Shown here: positions 51,769 to 64,000 of the stretch, piece after piece
Position numbering within the stretch: the stretch's first letter is position 1
Layout: every line of letters begins with the position of its first letter
From: Penelope pileata
Lineage: Eukaryota > Chordata > Aves > Galliformes > Cracidae
DNA: 64,000 nt
Direction: 5' to 3'
Assembly (NCBI GenBank): GCA_013396635.1
Contig: WBMW01004867.1
Span: 1,225,330-1,289,329, forward strand
Program-made: the position numbers and the translations under genes
Notes under the pieces: generated by a model
The model's input: only the letters and a program-made list of their open reading frames with translations
Told to the model about the DNA's origin: nothing
The model's database searches: none

Positions 51769-52519
51769 CACAGTGTTGAACAGAGCAGTTCTGTCCTGTT
51801 TTTGGCCAGTGTTTGGACGGAGTAATCTCGTTTTGCTGTATTGTGGAGAACCCTTCCACAGGGACCTCCACTTTTTTGCTTTCAATGGGATGCTCCCCCT
51901 AGCTCCTTGCTCCGTGTGCCACTCTCTATTGCTGTCCATTTCAGTAGACAATCCCCCAGCTTCACGAATTCCACTGCCAGACTCTGCTCCTGTCCAGTTT
52001 CCTATCTGTTGTAAAACTGCTGCTCTCCTTTTTCTCCACCCAGTGCACCAAGACCAGATGACTAGCTCCCCTAGTCCCTGGATATTATTTCCTTATAGTT
52101 CTTACCCCCTCTCTGCTCACCTTTTTCCTCTTGGGATCTGATTATATGCAAACAGGGCTAAGACTGGGAAACACAGAGCTCCAGAGCACCTGCTACACAT
52201 CCTCCTTTCCCTCTCTTCTCTCCTACTTCACCCCAAGTAAAGGGAGAAGAGGGTGTGCAAGGGGATGCAGCAGACTTCTCAGCTTGCCCCATAGGTTGCA
52301 GCTCCCAGGGCAGCAGAGGCACATACAAGATGTGCAACAGCTGCCTCAGCTGGAAGCATGCTGCATCCCTGTCCAAAGTCCTCCTCCACTCTCCCGCTCT
52401 GGCAGCTGTCCCACCCTCTGCAGCCAGCACTGAAGCAGAACTGCTGAGCTGTCAGCAACTTCTCACAAGAGGCCAATTTTTACGCCGCATAATTGTAGCA
52501 AAAAAAAAAAAAAAAAAAT
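51769..52519 (+). other. GC- and pyrimidine-richer island ending in a run of 19 A
   Basis: Unlike its AT-rich neighbours, this roughly 750-bp segment is rich in C and T on the plus strand and carries overlapping open frames of 100-122 codons (51773-52141, 52131-52433, 52255-52566). None has a domain or homology that I recognise. The segment ends in a run of 19 A at about 52501-52519, as a retrocopy would, but there is no AATAAA before the run and I could not identify a flanking target-site duplication. It could also be an exon of a long non-coding RNA or simply a local composition change. Confidence 0.3.
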
Positions 52520-55500
52520 CATGGGAGTTGGCAACCCATGTTAAATCTGCATGCATATCTGATTAGCTGAGTCTTTAGAATACAGAGTCTTACAAAATAT
52601 TGCAAAATTATTCAGTTTAATTTTTTAAAAGTCTGCATTGAATTCTGTCAAAGTATAAAGCCTGTTTTCTTCTTTCTTCCCTCCCTCCAAGTGAGCATAA
52701 TCCTATTTTCCTTTGAAACTCTACCATTTTATTTTGGATTGCTTGGGAGTTATGAACAAAAAGAGAGAAACAGTAATAGGAATGAAAAAGGAATTTGCTA
52801 GCTTCATCTTTATTTAAGCAGCCAGAGAATGAAATAAGACATTTTCCTCCAGTTCATTCTTCTTTTGCTATCCATTTCCCCCAGAAGATATCTAGAAGAG
52901 AGAGCTCCAAACTGGTTATTTACAGCTCATAGAAGAGATCCTCAAGGGCAGTTTTGTGTACCTCCTACATGGCCTTAGCCTAAGAGTTCAAAGTACTGAT
53001 ATCGAAGTGCAGGAAAGGAGCCAGAATGTTACTAATGTAGGCATTGATGGCAGACCTACTCTGCCTTGCCTAGACAGCTGATGTCAAAAGACCAACACCA
53101 GAGATGCCACTCAGGCTGGACTGTAAAACCTGGAGAGTGCTACCAAGAGGCAAGATTCCCATCAGTCTGCCAGACCAATCAGCAGATATTGTCTGAGACT
53201 GGAAAGAACAGTGCTGCAGAAAGGTTTGGGGAGAGGGGCTAGGGTCACATTTTCTGGACCTGAAGAAGAGTTTAGTCCCAAGATGCTTGTGTTCCACCTT
53301 TGCTTCTGAAGGCTCAGATGATGAATGCTGCATTTCATGCAGTGGCAATGGCTGACAAGCGTCCATTTTGTCTGGCAGCCCCGTCACACAATCTCAGGCT
53401 GCAGCCTGCCCTCCTGCATCCAGTAAAGCTGCCAGGGCAGGCAGCTGATACCCTTGTCACTGCTCATCATGACATATGGGACCACGCCAATACATTCCAC
53501 CTCATACTGGAGAAGTCAAAGTAAGAACAATCACTTTCTTCCCAAGAAGAAGGGCCCAGTCTTATTTCCTGTTTCTTTATCCATCAGGTTACTGCATGCA
53601 ACAATGCCCTTTAAAACCTAACTCCTACTTCTAAGCTGCCTCAAAAATTCCTTCCTAGGTGAGCAGCAGGAAGCCCACTGGAGTCATCTTCCCGCTCACA
53701 AGGTCCTCACAACAACCAGAAGCTTCTAGCAGGACACAACCTCCCACCTTCACCCCACCTTCACCCCATTTTCCATCAGCAGCTTCCTAGCATCCATGGC
53801 CCTACAAGCAGACTCTCTAGCACCTATTTAGTGTCTGTCAAGGTTATGGTTATGTGCAAATAACAATCAAATACACAAATTGGCACGATCATTGATATTA
53901 CATGTCACCCAAACAAAACCTGAAAAACTGCAATAAACACAAAACTAAATATGTATGTCTGTGTGCATGAGCCCAAAATAAAACTTTCCTTTCTTTTCTC
54001 TTCTGTCTCCAAATGTATACATTGTTTATTCCATAAATATGCATTGTGCAAATTGCCGAAGACATACTATAAGAAAAGCTGTACGAATGTATTTTTTTAC
54101 TGTGGTCCCAGTTGACTTAAATTATCTTTAAAATATTTCAAGCAGCATTTTGAATGCTGTATTTTGCTCAGTGTAGCTACGTGAGCACTGAAGCTACTTT
54201 CTCAAAACAATATTTAACAATTTTTTAGACCTCATTTCAAGACTGCCATACAATATCCTAGATCCAGTTGTATAACACTTGCTTAAAAAAACAACACTGC
54301 GAAACCTAGGCTGCTATTCAGAAAGTGCACAAAGGAAAAATTTGCAGTGTTTACACTGGTTTTGCTTCAGTACTTTGATATGTAGGTGCTTACATACCCT
54401 TGAAAAATATAAGCCTTCCATAAAGACTTCCTATTAGGGGTTTAGAAAGCCCAAAGTCATGAATCATTCCCATTTCTGTGGTGAAATATCACTTTTATTT
54501 TTCATTACCTCTTATAATTTTAAATAACGTGGTCATGCAACTTCGTAAAAATAGAGCATAAAGTTACACCACAAAGGAAATAATTAGCGCCTAGTCATGT
54601 TGACGCACAAGGGAGAAAGTAGGAAACATGCTAATAAGAAAATCTGATGGCAAATAAAGACATGAATTCTGCAAACTTTCATCAGTTCATACAGCTGTCA
54701 ACTCGAACAACAACTGCAACGATTTCTCTTGTCAAAGTCCACAGAAAAAGACTATGCAGTTAACTAGGTAATAGTCCTCAACCTTGAAAGACATTTGGTC
54801 GCTGAAGTACCACTACGAATTGGCACTTACACGCCAATTACTTACTCCTCTCTACATGGAGGAGATGCCTCCTCTCCCCAGTTAGGCTCACAGCAATAAC
54901 AAGATGCACCAGGTACCTGGCATCGCTTTGTACCCATTAGGGTTTGTTTAGCTCCAGATAAGCACCAGTTTCAGATGGATCTAGATAGCTTTGCTTGGAC
55001 GGACTTGGCCATCCCATCACGCTCCTCAGCACAGCAGGTAATTTGGGCATGGTACAACACAAGTGCATACAAACAGCTCAGTTTCTAATCACACCTGAAC
55101 TAATAAGCCCTCCTGAGACTTATTAGTGTCAGCTTGAGCTGTCTCAAAATATGTCTTACCCATACATAAAAAACCTCTCTGTCATTGCACTGATAAGGTC
55201 TACTGCATCAGTGAAGTAGAGCAGACGGCTGAAAAAGCACCACAGAAAACCTCAGACTATGTATTTATAACAAACTTATGAGAATTTAGCAGCTTCAGTC
55301 TCTGAAATTCCAGTTGTGCTGTGCATGCTTCGGCCCAGAGTTTTCATCAGTGGGCAGAGACAACTCTGTTTCCAGTTGCTTCTGTCACCTGGGAGACTGC
55401 CTGGGAGGTGCTCCCTCCTGAGCTCTGGCAGTGCTCAGGCAGTGAAGATGAAAAATAAATAGCAACACGCAACCATGTAATTAAAGTCCAAATCTATAAT

Positions 55501-57598
55501 AATTCATACATATAATGGAGATCAGTTAAGCGCAAAGTTAACTGTCACACCAACAGGAGGTTGCTTTATACCAGGGACCCTTATTCTTTCCTGGTACAAC
55601 TGCCCACAAACTAAGGGATTTAAACTTACTGCTGTAGTTAAAGAAATATAGCTTTCTAAAGTCAATTAAACCTAGTGTGAATGACTAGATTTTGCAGCTC
55701 CTTCTAATGTATTTTAAATTAGTTGCTTGGTTTTAATAATGTACTGACAAATATTGTCAAGCAACAACGAAAACAAGTTGAAAACAAGCACTATGACTGC
55801 ATGCAGCAGGCTTAGCCGCCTCACATCCCTGGTAGCTATTTGCTTTCTTTCAGATAGGTGGATGCCAGCTTATGAAGACCAGTCAGCAAAGAATAGTTTT
55901 ATGGTTAATGAAAAATAAGGTTGTGTTCTTAGAAAGAGTATTATAGAAAAATATTTTGCTATCTCTACACAGAAGTCAGTAAGATTGCCTTAGCCCATAG
56001 AAATTTTGAAATTCTAATTAACATTTGCAAGATAATTTATGATCATAGGTAGATGCAACAACTTTAAAGTAATTCATTTCTATTGTCTCTCTCTTCTATA
56101 GTTCATCTGAGAAGAACACAAAAAAATACAAAGCTCCTGGCTATGCCTTGTTCTCTCAGAGCCTTTGGAACACTACTGAATGGAGTTACATGGACCTGAT
56201 AAGAGAGGAAAAACATAAAGGTGTAACTACCACACATCTGAGAGTTTTTGTAGCACTTTGCACTACTTTCCCTGAAAAGAGAAACAAAAAAAAAAAAAAG
56301 CTTGTCATTATCAATAGAACCAGCCAACAACTTTTACCCCTTCTCCTTAAAACCACTACAACTGTAAAATATGCTGGAGCACTTTTCATTACTTCTGTTC
56401 ATACAGAATAAAAAGCAATGTCCTTGTTTCAGATATTACATTATACAGCAGTCCTTCTGGGAAGTAAGTGCTGTTGTGACAGCAACAAATCTCCACAGCA
56501 TCACTAATGTGAAAGAAACCCATTCGTTTTTCATCAGCTGAGACGTTGGTCTACGGTGAAGGTTTGGCTAATTCCTCTCCTGAGGCTGCTGGCATCTTGC
56601 TGCAGATCCAGTTGCTTAAATATATAATTGTCAACAGTGCCTCCACATCGTATGGAGAAATGTTTATGGCTCCTGGGCAATTTTCTTCACTTGTTCATAG
56701 AGGGAAAGTTAAGGCCAGAGGAACTGGGGAATAGCTTCTTTTCTTTGCTCCCTCACTGTCATCTGGGCCCCTTGGGGTCAGCATTAAACAGCATTTCTAA
56801 ATTGAACCAGAAAACAAGAAACTCAGACTGCTACGAGGATGTTTATTTACATAATATGCCCATGCACAATCTTCATGCCATAGTTAAGGATTTGGTCTTA
56901 AAAACAAACATCAGAAATACCAGAAAATAGAATGATCTCAATCCTGCAACAAACAGGAGGCGGTTCCCTCTTTCCCCAGTTTGCTGACTGCCAAAGTCAC
57001 TCTCACTCAAGCACAAACAACCGAAAATATACTCCAGTTTTGATGTCTGCATTGCATGTGTTGTGTTAGAGTCATCCAGATACCAAGCACATCCTGCTCT
57101 GAACAGATGCTCACAAAGCAGTGGAACAGGTAATATTGCTTTCCTACTTGTAAATATTGAGCGTTAGCAACCGTATGTGAGTCACAGCTCAAATTCTGAG
57201 ATGAAAGATTCTACAAGCCCTCACCATTCAGCTATCTGCTCACACCCACAAGCAGTAGCCATTAGAAGTCAGTATTTGTCAAATATTTGAAATAACATCC
57301 TAACATCCTGTAACTTGTTATTCTTAATTTCCACATTATGTGACAGCAGCATACACCAACTGATCAGAGAAAATGTGGAAAAATAGAGATTTTAATTACA
57401 GTTTAAGCAGAACTGCTCCTTACAGCAAAGGGACAAATGTTTGAGGAATGAGAAGCTCAAGTTCTGACACACAACAACACTATGAAAAAATACTATGAAC
57501 AGCTGAAGCATAGTTGCCAATTTTAATTGCTAGCTGCATTGAAGCAGAGCATTGACTCTGTGGTTGTGTCCCACACAGGGGAGCCAGGAGCCTGTTTA
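52520..57598. other. Unique non-coding stretch
   Basis: No gene is recognised; frames stay under about 106 codons. A short tandem (ccttcacccca, about two units) lies at about 53747-53768, an inverted repeat at 55099-55127 and an A run at about 56287-56299. Confidence 0.6.
55099..55127. repeat. Inverted repeat, 9-bp stem, 11-nt loop
   Basis: The arms actaataag (55099-55107) and cttattagt (55119-55127) are exact reverse complements. No element around it is recognised, so it may be chance. Confidence 0.8.
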
Positions 57599-58100
57599 AA
57601 CACAGAATCACAGGGGTTGGAAGGGACCTCTGGAAATCACTGAGTCCAACCCCCTGCTACAGCAGATTCCCTAGTGTAGGTTGCACAGGAAAGCATGCAG
57701 GTGAGTTTTGAATATCTCCAGAGAAGGAGACTCCACAACCTCCCTGGGCAGCCTGTTCCAGTGCTCTGTCACCCTCACAGTAAAGAAGTTCTTCCTCATG
57801 TTCAGATGGAACTCCCTATGTTCCAGTTTGTGCCCATTGCTCCTCTTCTTGTCGCTGGGCACCACTGAAAAGAGCATGATCCCATTCAATTAACTCCACT
57901 CTTTACATATTTATAACCCTTGATCAGATCCTCTCTCAGTCTTCTCATCTCCAGGCTGAACAGTCCCAGGTCTCTCAGCCTTTCCTCACACAGGAGATGC
58001 TCCATGCCCCTCATCATCTTTGTGGCCCTCTGCTGGACTCTCTCTAGAAGGTCCCTGTCTTTCTTGAATTTAGGAGCCCAGATCTGGATGCAGTAGGATT
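57599..58100 (-). mobile_element. CR1 LINE, 5'-truncated, minus strand
   Basis: This is the best preserved CR1 copy in the window. From the low end it has the reversed terminus (cacagaatcacaggggttgg), the 'gacctctggaaatcactgag' block, the 'ggttgcacaggaaagcatgc' block and the 'cctgttccagtgctctgtca' block. It then runs through the ORF2 C-terminus up to about 58100, where similarity stops within the 'ggagcccagatctggatgcag' block. The 3' part has the same layout as the copy at 31262-31500. About 500 bp remain and the coding part is frameshifted, so it is inactive. Confidence 0.95.
57671..58100 (-). pseudogene. CR1 ORF2 C-terminal remnant, frameshifted
   Basis: On the minus strand, the upstream frame (to about 57886) holds 'LLERVQQRATKMMRGMEHLL' and 'LRDLGLFSLEMRRLREDL'. 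After a change of frame near 57886-57889 it continues with 'HREFHLNMRKNFFTVRVTEH' and 'WNRLPREVVESPSLEIFKTH', the usual C-terminal end of CR1 ORF2 proteins. The coding region is therefore broken by one frameshift and lacks everything upstream, including the endonuclease and the catalytic palm. Confidence 0.88.
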
Positions 58101-59671
58101 GCTGAAACCAGCAGGAATGCACAGCTTTGCGTGATATCAGACTCCAGTTGGTTGAGACTGAGAGAAATGGGTGATTTTTGCATATCCTACAGCTCATCTA
58201 AGTAGCTCTAGCTTTCTGGCTGCCACAGAGAAGTGGCTTTTCCCACATTGTCAAGCAGCAATCTCCTGGACATCCTTCTATGCTCAGAAGAGAAGAAATA
58301 AGCTTGTGCCTGCCACTCTGCTGGAAAACAAGGGAGAAAAAGAGAGAGGCACTGCCTTGTCCTTGGTATGGCACATGACAGGCCATGTGAACAGCACTGT
58401 TTAAATGAGTATACATTACTGTAAAGAGACTTTGAGGGGGACGCATCTGGCAGAATCAGCATATATTTTTAGTGCTTTTTTGTTACAATAATGGCAATAC
58501 TATGCAGATAAAGCAGAGGCAGTCAGTAACAAAATCCTGTCCTTTGCCACTGCCCACTGAGGTGTTGAATCTGGGCAGCAGCAAGCATTGTGCAATCTTC
58601 GGGTGAAGAACAGAGACTGTCCAAAATTCTATTTTAATCATATGATGACGTTATTCCTATTTTTTTTCCTATGTCCCTGAAAAGGTATTTCAAGCAATAT
58701 AGGTTTCCAATTTCGGTTCTAAAAGCGAGGATGTATATGACCAAGTCTTCATCGCCTCTACTCCTATAGCTACTGTGACCTATTTAGCTAATAACAGAGG
58801 GCAAACCACTGATAAGACAAATGAAGCACTGTCTTCCTTGTATCTCTGGAATATTTTCATTGACCAACAAAGACAAAGAAATTTCTTCAGGATCAAGGCT
58901 AGCTAGAATAAACAGTGAGCAGTCATTAAGTTTTAAAAGACATTCTTAAGATACCAGCAGTATATTTTCATCACCTTAGGCTAACACATAAATAAAAAAG
59001 TAAATGGAATTCATTTTTCATTTGTTTTCATGCTTCTTATTAAATATGAACATTTTTCTTACTCTGAGCAATAAAAATAACCTAAAATCTTTCATTTTAT
59101 TTCTTAACTGCTTTGCTGTATGTTTGCCACCTCTATTAATAATGTCCCGTAAATGACTGTGTTTCAGTATTTAATTGTTTATTACATTAGGCCTCTGGAC
59201 TACTCCCAAACCAAGTCTTCTAGAAAAACTATGCACCACATCCAGTGTCAGTTTATAAAGAGACAACCTTTAATAAGTCAGTACAGTTTCATCTGTTTAC
59301 CCAAGTGACAACTTTGGCCCAGCAATCTTAGTGGTTCTTGCATCAACTCAGACTTGAATGTGGGCAATATTTTTCTTTTGTACTCAGGATGTGAATGAAA
59401 AGTATCAGTTCAGGCAAAAGCAATGTATGAATTGCCATCTTTGCGCACAATTCTTCAAAGCTACAGCCTGAGATTCGATTCAGTGGCACAGAACGTATGG
59501 TGTGCAGCTCGTTGAGAACATACTGCTTTGGGAGCTGGTTGACACAGTAAAATCAGATCATATCTAAGCCTCACGAGATAGGAAAAGTTCAAACCTGTAG
59601 AGAGGGAGAAAAGGCAATGTGAACACTTTTGTTCCAGTCTCCAGGAGCAAAGAGAAAAGAAAAAAAAAAAA
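58101..59671. other. Unique AT-rich non-coding stretch
   Basis: No gene or repeat is recognised. Minus-strand frames of about 80 codons at 58198-58462 overlap each other and match nothing. Confidence 0.6.
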
Positions 59672-59696
59672 NNNNNNNNNNNNNNNNNNNNNNNNN
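59672..59696. other. Assembly gap of 25 N inside an A-rich run
   Basis: Twenty-five N are flanked by about 12 A on the left (after an agagaaaaga step) and about 17 A on the right. The round number suggests a placeholder, so the true length and content are unknown. The gap probably hides a longer purine or A-rich repeat that sequencing could not cross. Confidence 0.98.
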
Positions 59697-62600
59697 AAAA
59701 AAAAAAAAAAAAAGGTAGGAGGAAAGGTACTCAGAATAAGTTCTTGGTGTTTGAAGGATAAGTACAACATTTGGACCATTTTCAGGAATAATTTATCTTA
59801 AACACAATAAATTTGTACTTGTTCATTGCTGCTAATCATTGTAACGCAATCACAGAGTAGCAGTTTCACCTGGGTAGAGACTGACACAGACAGGCCTGTG
59901 AGCCTGCAACTGCTGAAGGGATACAGCTTTTGGAATGACTGAGCTCTTGGTTGAACCTATTAGGATGCTGAAATGCACAGGTAAAACTACATCTGAGAAA
60001 GGCTGTTTAAGAAACTAAAGGTTAATATTACCCCTAAACCACAAACAGTCCAAATGCACCTTCCATGTTACATTTTTGCTTACTGAACAAGTCCCATGCA
60101 TTAAATCAACATAGGGCAGTTTTCTTTTAAAAACTTATCCAAGACAACATTAATGTTCCCTCTCACTGAAAAGCTTTGGTCTGGGCCTTAAATGCTCCAA
60201 ATGAAAGGGCTTTTTTGTGAAGTAATTGATATTCTAAGACACGACAGCTAAACCACGAGCCCAATCCCACCATTGACATTTGCCCTCTACCTTCAAGAAC
60301 GTTTTGCGATCTGTTAACAGCAAAATGGGCATCTGTGTGATGTGTGTTAACCTACTTATGTCCCACAAGACCTTTAAAACTAAAATTTATCCACATAGAA
60401 ACAAAATCTGGTAGAACTGCCATCCACCGAAAAATTATTCATGCTTCTTTGAGCACACCAAACCATGAGATATCGGGACGCTCATACTAATGTTGGCCTT
60501 TGAGTGTTCTTTCATATCCTTGTACATCCATCATAAATATGATTATTTTACTCTCATTTAGGCATCTTCTTAAATCCTCATCACAGTATGCCCAGAAATG
60601 GAGTGAAGTCAAGTGGGTGCAGCTGAAATGGCTGCTGCATGATGAAGAAGAATCAAAATAAAGGTCATTTTATAAGTATTAACAGACTTGTGGTATCCAT
60701 GAGCCTGGAAGAGCAGGAAGAGAGATGAGCACACAATGAGTATAGCACATGGAAGCGCAGGAAGGCTCTCTGCAATGAAATTAAAACTATCTTTGTTTTT
60801 TCACCTTCTGTAGAACAGGAAAACTTTTAGTAATAATAGCTAAATATTTTGAGATCTCAAGAACAAAACCAAAGCTCATTTACAGGACATCTGGATACGA
60901 ATGGATTTACTGGGCTTTGTTCTTTCCTCCCCCGACTCCACACACACAAATCCTACTGCACACAGGCTGGCTGCCATGGCAAGCAGAGCTCATGCTCTTC
61001 AGAGAAATTTTAGAAGCCTTCTCCCTTCCCATCTGTTATTCGGATCCACCCCGATTTGTCCTACGCAGAGCTTGCTCTCAGAAAGGCAGTATTTGTGCCA
61101 CAGTAAAACCAAGTTCAAAATCCCTTCACTCCTAAAGCAAAGGTTTTCTCCATTACGAAACAGCTTTTCCTCGCTTAAACCCACCTGGTAGTGGGGCCAA
61201 GCACATGCTTCAAGGATGACAGCCATTGTCACTGTAGCATTAAAAGCAGGATTCGTGTAATTCCTCGCATTGCTGGAGGGAAGAAGGAGGAAGACCAGAA
61301 GTTCTGTCATGGAGCACAATCGAGGTGTCCCAGCTCTCAGGCTTTTTAAAATCTGCCAGGATTTAAAACACACAGAAAAAGGCAGTACTCCCGAGGCCCC
61401 ACACCACACTGAAAGATACGAACTGACAGGAGCTTTGTAGGGAACCTGCAAAAGTGGAGAGAGCAGCAAGAAAGATGTGCTCCAGAACCCATTCCCAGGT
61501 GGAAAAATGTACTGGCTGGTTGCTCCGAAACAGGATTTTCACCCTGTCTCTAACAAATTTGTCAGAAAGGAAGATGAGAAGTGAGAGCTGAAGCAGGAAG
61601 GAGAGGAACAAGCAGATGGATTGTGGTAGAAACCACGACACTGATAAAATCAATTTCCTGTGTCTTCTCTGGGCTGAGAAGGGGAAATACAGGTTCAAGT
61701 ACGCTGTAATTGAATACCAAATTAAAACGCTGCCTAATCTCTAACTAGGTTACTATGCATCCAGGGTCAACAGCAGTTCATCCACTGTGGAATATTAGGA
61801 CAAAAATGTTGTCTTTTCACAAGGCTGTGACAGGAAATGCAGGAGCAACGCCTAATTCCTGACCTTGAAAATAGTGTGCTAGCAGTTTGCCTAGCTATGG
61901 ACAAAAGAGAAAAAAAGGAGAAAAGAAAGCAAACACACACTGATGTAAAAAGAGTTTGCAAAAATATCTGAGCTAGAAAGCTTCAGCACGGTCCTTTCTG
62001 TACAAAAGCATTGGGTGTGACAAAAGATCTGGCTCCTCTTGAAGCGCAGGTACAATTTGAGCACACAAAGTACTGCACTCTGGACACTACACCTTATTAG
62101 CACTAAGACAATTGCTAATGTAATACTGCTCACCACTAATTTAAGCAAATTGCATATAACTGGTTCCTCTAAACTCTCCAGAAAATGCGGCTTCGCCACC
62201 TTGGCTGCCTGACTGCCTCAGTGCATCCTCAGTTCAAAAGGCAGAGGGCACACGGAACAGCGCGTTCAGTACTGCAGATCCCTCCTAAGGCAAACACCAC
62301 TGGACATCAACCCAGAACCTTTACATTCTGTTTCAGTGATGGACCCTTATTTTATAATTGCTTGAAGAGTTAATTGGGTAGCATGTTACCTACTGGCCCA
62401 TAATATGTGTCAGTACATGCCAGGGCAGCCATTCCACTAGTGCTCTTTCATAAGCTTTATAAACTCACCATTAAATCTCATACTAAAAGAATTAGTATCC
62501 TAGCACTACTCTTTGAAAAGTACTGTTAATAGCAACAGATGCCACATGTTTCTCCACTAGCCAGAACTTTCTGTACTGGATTTAAAAAAAAAAAAAAAAG

Positions 62601-63343
62601 ATACTCTGCCGGGGACTTAAGGTACTGTTTTTGCACATCTCTCAGGGAGAAAAAATCAGTGCTGTGTATCAGCTCACTAATCTGCATACTGCAATGTTTG
62701 CAGTTTTGACTTACATTCACTGATACTCTTTTTTTGAGAAGGATTTTTCAAAAGGATTAGAAATTCCTGCTAACTTGATCAAGCCCTTAATTTTATAAAT
62801 TTGCTTTGAGGTCCTTCAAGGAAGATCACCAACACGAATATCCCTAAGGCAACATCCGCACCTGCTGATTGATGAATGTGGGATGATGCAAACAACGAGG
62901 CCATGGAAGGGCTTTGGCATCCTCCTGTCCAGCCAAAGAAGGCAAATGGTCATCCCTTCATCAGGGCTGACACAGTAAGACTTCAGAAATCTGTTCAGGT
63001 AGCCACCATTTTGTTCTGGTTTCCTCTGTTGCCTGCTTCTAATGGAATGAGGAAAAAAAATGCAAAAAGGAAAAAACAACGTTGGGATTCTGAGAAAAAA
63101 CTCAATTCTCTTCAGAGGGAAAACCCAAGAGGGTTGTGTCCATGTGAGTTGAGAATTGTTGTTCATTCAGCTCTTCATTTGCTGCTTGTTGTACTTGGTT
63201 TCTGTAGATCTAGATTACTCTCATTATGTGTTAATTCCCTTGGATGCAAACTGGAGAAGACGCACTTGTTCTGCAAATTAGCCACTGTAAGTTAAAATAG
63301 ACATGAAGATGGAGGAGTCTCAGACTGATGCTGTAGGAATTAT
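59697..63343. other. Unique non-coding stretch
   Basis: I see no gene. The longest open frame of the window (60999-61469, minus, about 156 codons) starts at TTG, matches nothing and overlaps other open frames on the plus strand, so I treat it as chance. An A run lies at about 62583-62599. Confidence 0.6.
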
Positions 63344-63450
63344 TCACAGATTCACAGAATCGTAGGGGTTGAAAAGGACCTCCAGGGATCATATAGTCCA
63401 ACCCCCCAAATAAAAGTAGGTTAGACACAGAAGCATCTAATCTGTACAAG
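63344..63450 (-). mobile_element. CR1 LINE 3'-terminal fragment, minus strand
   Basis: 'attcacagattcacagaatcg' is the reversed CR1 terminal repeat region, followed by 'taggggttgaaaaggacctcc' and 'atagtccaaccccccaaata', the reversed 3' UTR. Only about 105 bp are recognisable; the tail beyond 63430 is diverged. No coding capacity remains. Confidence 0.88.
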
Positions 63451-64000
63451 AAAATCATTGTCTTCCACAGACAATAAAGGGCCTTCTCCTTATGGAGACA
63501 AGAGTGTTGGACTCACAAAAAACATTCTGAGTATTTAAAGTTAGCAAGATTTGAAAAATCGAAAGCAGTGTTCCAAAGGCAAAAAACTCTCCTTCCTCTG
63601 AGTGCAAAGACAATTTCTGTGACGTGATTTCATGATCTGATCATGAAGAACGCGTTCTCATTACCACCCTGTAAATCCTTTCTTTGGAGGTCTTTCCTGT
63701 CCTGATTTAACACTGGAGCACTACAGCACAGAGCAAATAGCAGGGGTCTTTTGGAAGAAGGATTAAAGCTGGTACATTCAGATGGCATGCCAAGAACACA
63801 TTTTAAGGAGAAAACAGAAAACTTAACTGCTGCAGCCTGGAAGAGGGAATGACAAAAGGATAATTGGGCTCTTGGAAAGAATCTCAAAGCACTTAGTCTG
63901 GCCCAAGTTGGTCTAATTGCCATGCTGTGTGAAAGGTCCTAGACATGTTACATTAATGTGATGCCAGCTGAAGAAACAGCTTCCAAGATACCAAAGAAAT
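63451..64000. other. Unique non-coding stretch at the window end
   Basis: No gene or repeat is recognised. A 97-codon minus-strand frame (63630-63923) matches nothing. Confidence 0.6.

Noticed and set aside
59564..59801. Open frames crossing the N gap
   Set aside because: They consist of the unknown bases and flanking lysine or phenylalanine runs made by the A tract.
60999..61469. Longest open frame, about 156 codons, minus strand
   Set aside because: It starts at TTG, has no recognisable domain, overlaps other open frames on the opposite strand, and about one frame of this length is expected by chance in 64 kb of six-frame reading.
1..64000. tRNA, rRNA, snRNA, known miRNA or CRISPR array
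   Set aside because: I looked for the tRNA T-loop word, snRNA-like starts, well-known miRNA seeds in hairpin context and regularly spaced repeats, and saw none.

Overview
The window looks like non-coding DNA from a bird genome, most probably a galliform such as chicken. I infer this from the repeats. There are several 5'-truncated CR1 LINE fragments with the typical CR1 3' end, and a mariner element of the Galluhop type, which I know from chicken and turkey. The sequence is AT-rich and full of homopolymer runs, and it has a 25-N assembly gap at 59672-59696. No bacterial or phage features are present.

I found no convincing host protein-coding gene, tRNA, rRNA, snRNA or CRISPR array. The longest open frame is about 156 codons, which is roughly what chance gives when both strands of 64 kb are read. 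The only frames resembling known proteins are decayed pieces of the CR1 reverse transcriptase (45.6-46.3 kb and 57.7-58.1 kb, with weaker traces at 2.0-3.0 kb) and of the mariner transposase (26.6-26.9 kb). The window is therefore either a gene desert or the inside of a very large intron; the sequence alone cannot tell which.

Layout: 1-2047, unique DNA starting with a run of 21 C. 2048-3015, CR1 (minus). 3.0-22.9 kb, unique DNA with a speculative promoter-like block at 7.15-7.55 kb, two perfect inverted repeats at 12.7 and 15.05 kb, a GATA-rich block at 17.2 kb and a T/G-rich tract at 20.0 kb. 22.96-23.12 kb, CR1 (plus). 26501-27024, Galluhop mariner. 31.26-31.50 kb, CR1 (minus). 31.5-43.8 kb, unique DNA with several blocks resembling conserved non-coding elements and a possible old CR1 trace at 40.4 kb. 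43.80-43.90 kb, probable ancient MIR SINE. 45.60-46.29 kb, CR1 (minus) without its 3' end. 46.67-46.82 kb, old CR1 (minus). 51.77-52.52 kb, a GC- and pyrimidine-richer island ending in a run of A. 57.60-58.10 kb, CR1 (minus). 63.34-63.45 kb, CR1 (minus).

No set of genes here works together. The most useful observations are the repeat structures (the mariner boundaries, the oddly 3'-truncated CR1 and the MIR relic) and a short list of blocks for which a cross-species alignment would decide whether they are regulatory. I found nothing that supports a new biological system.
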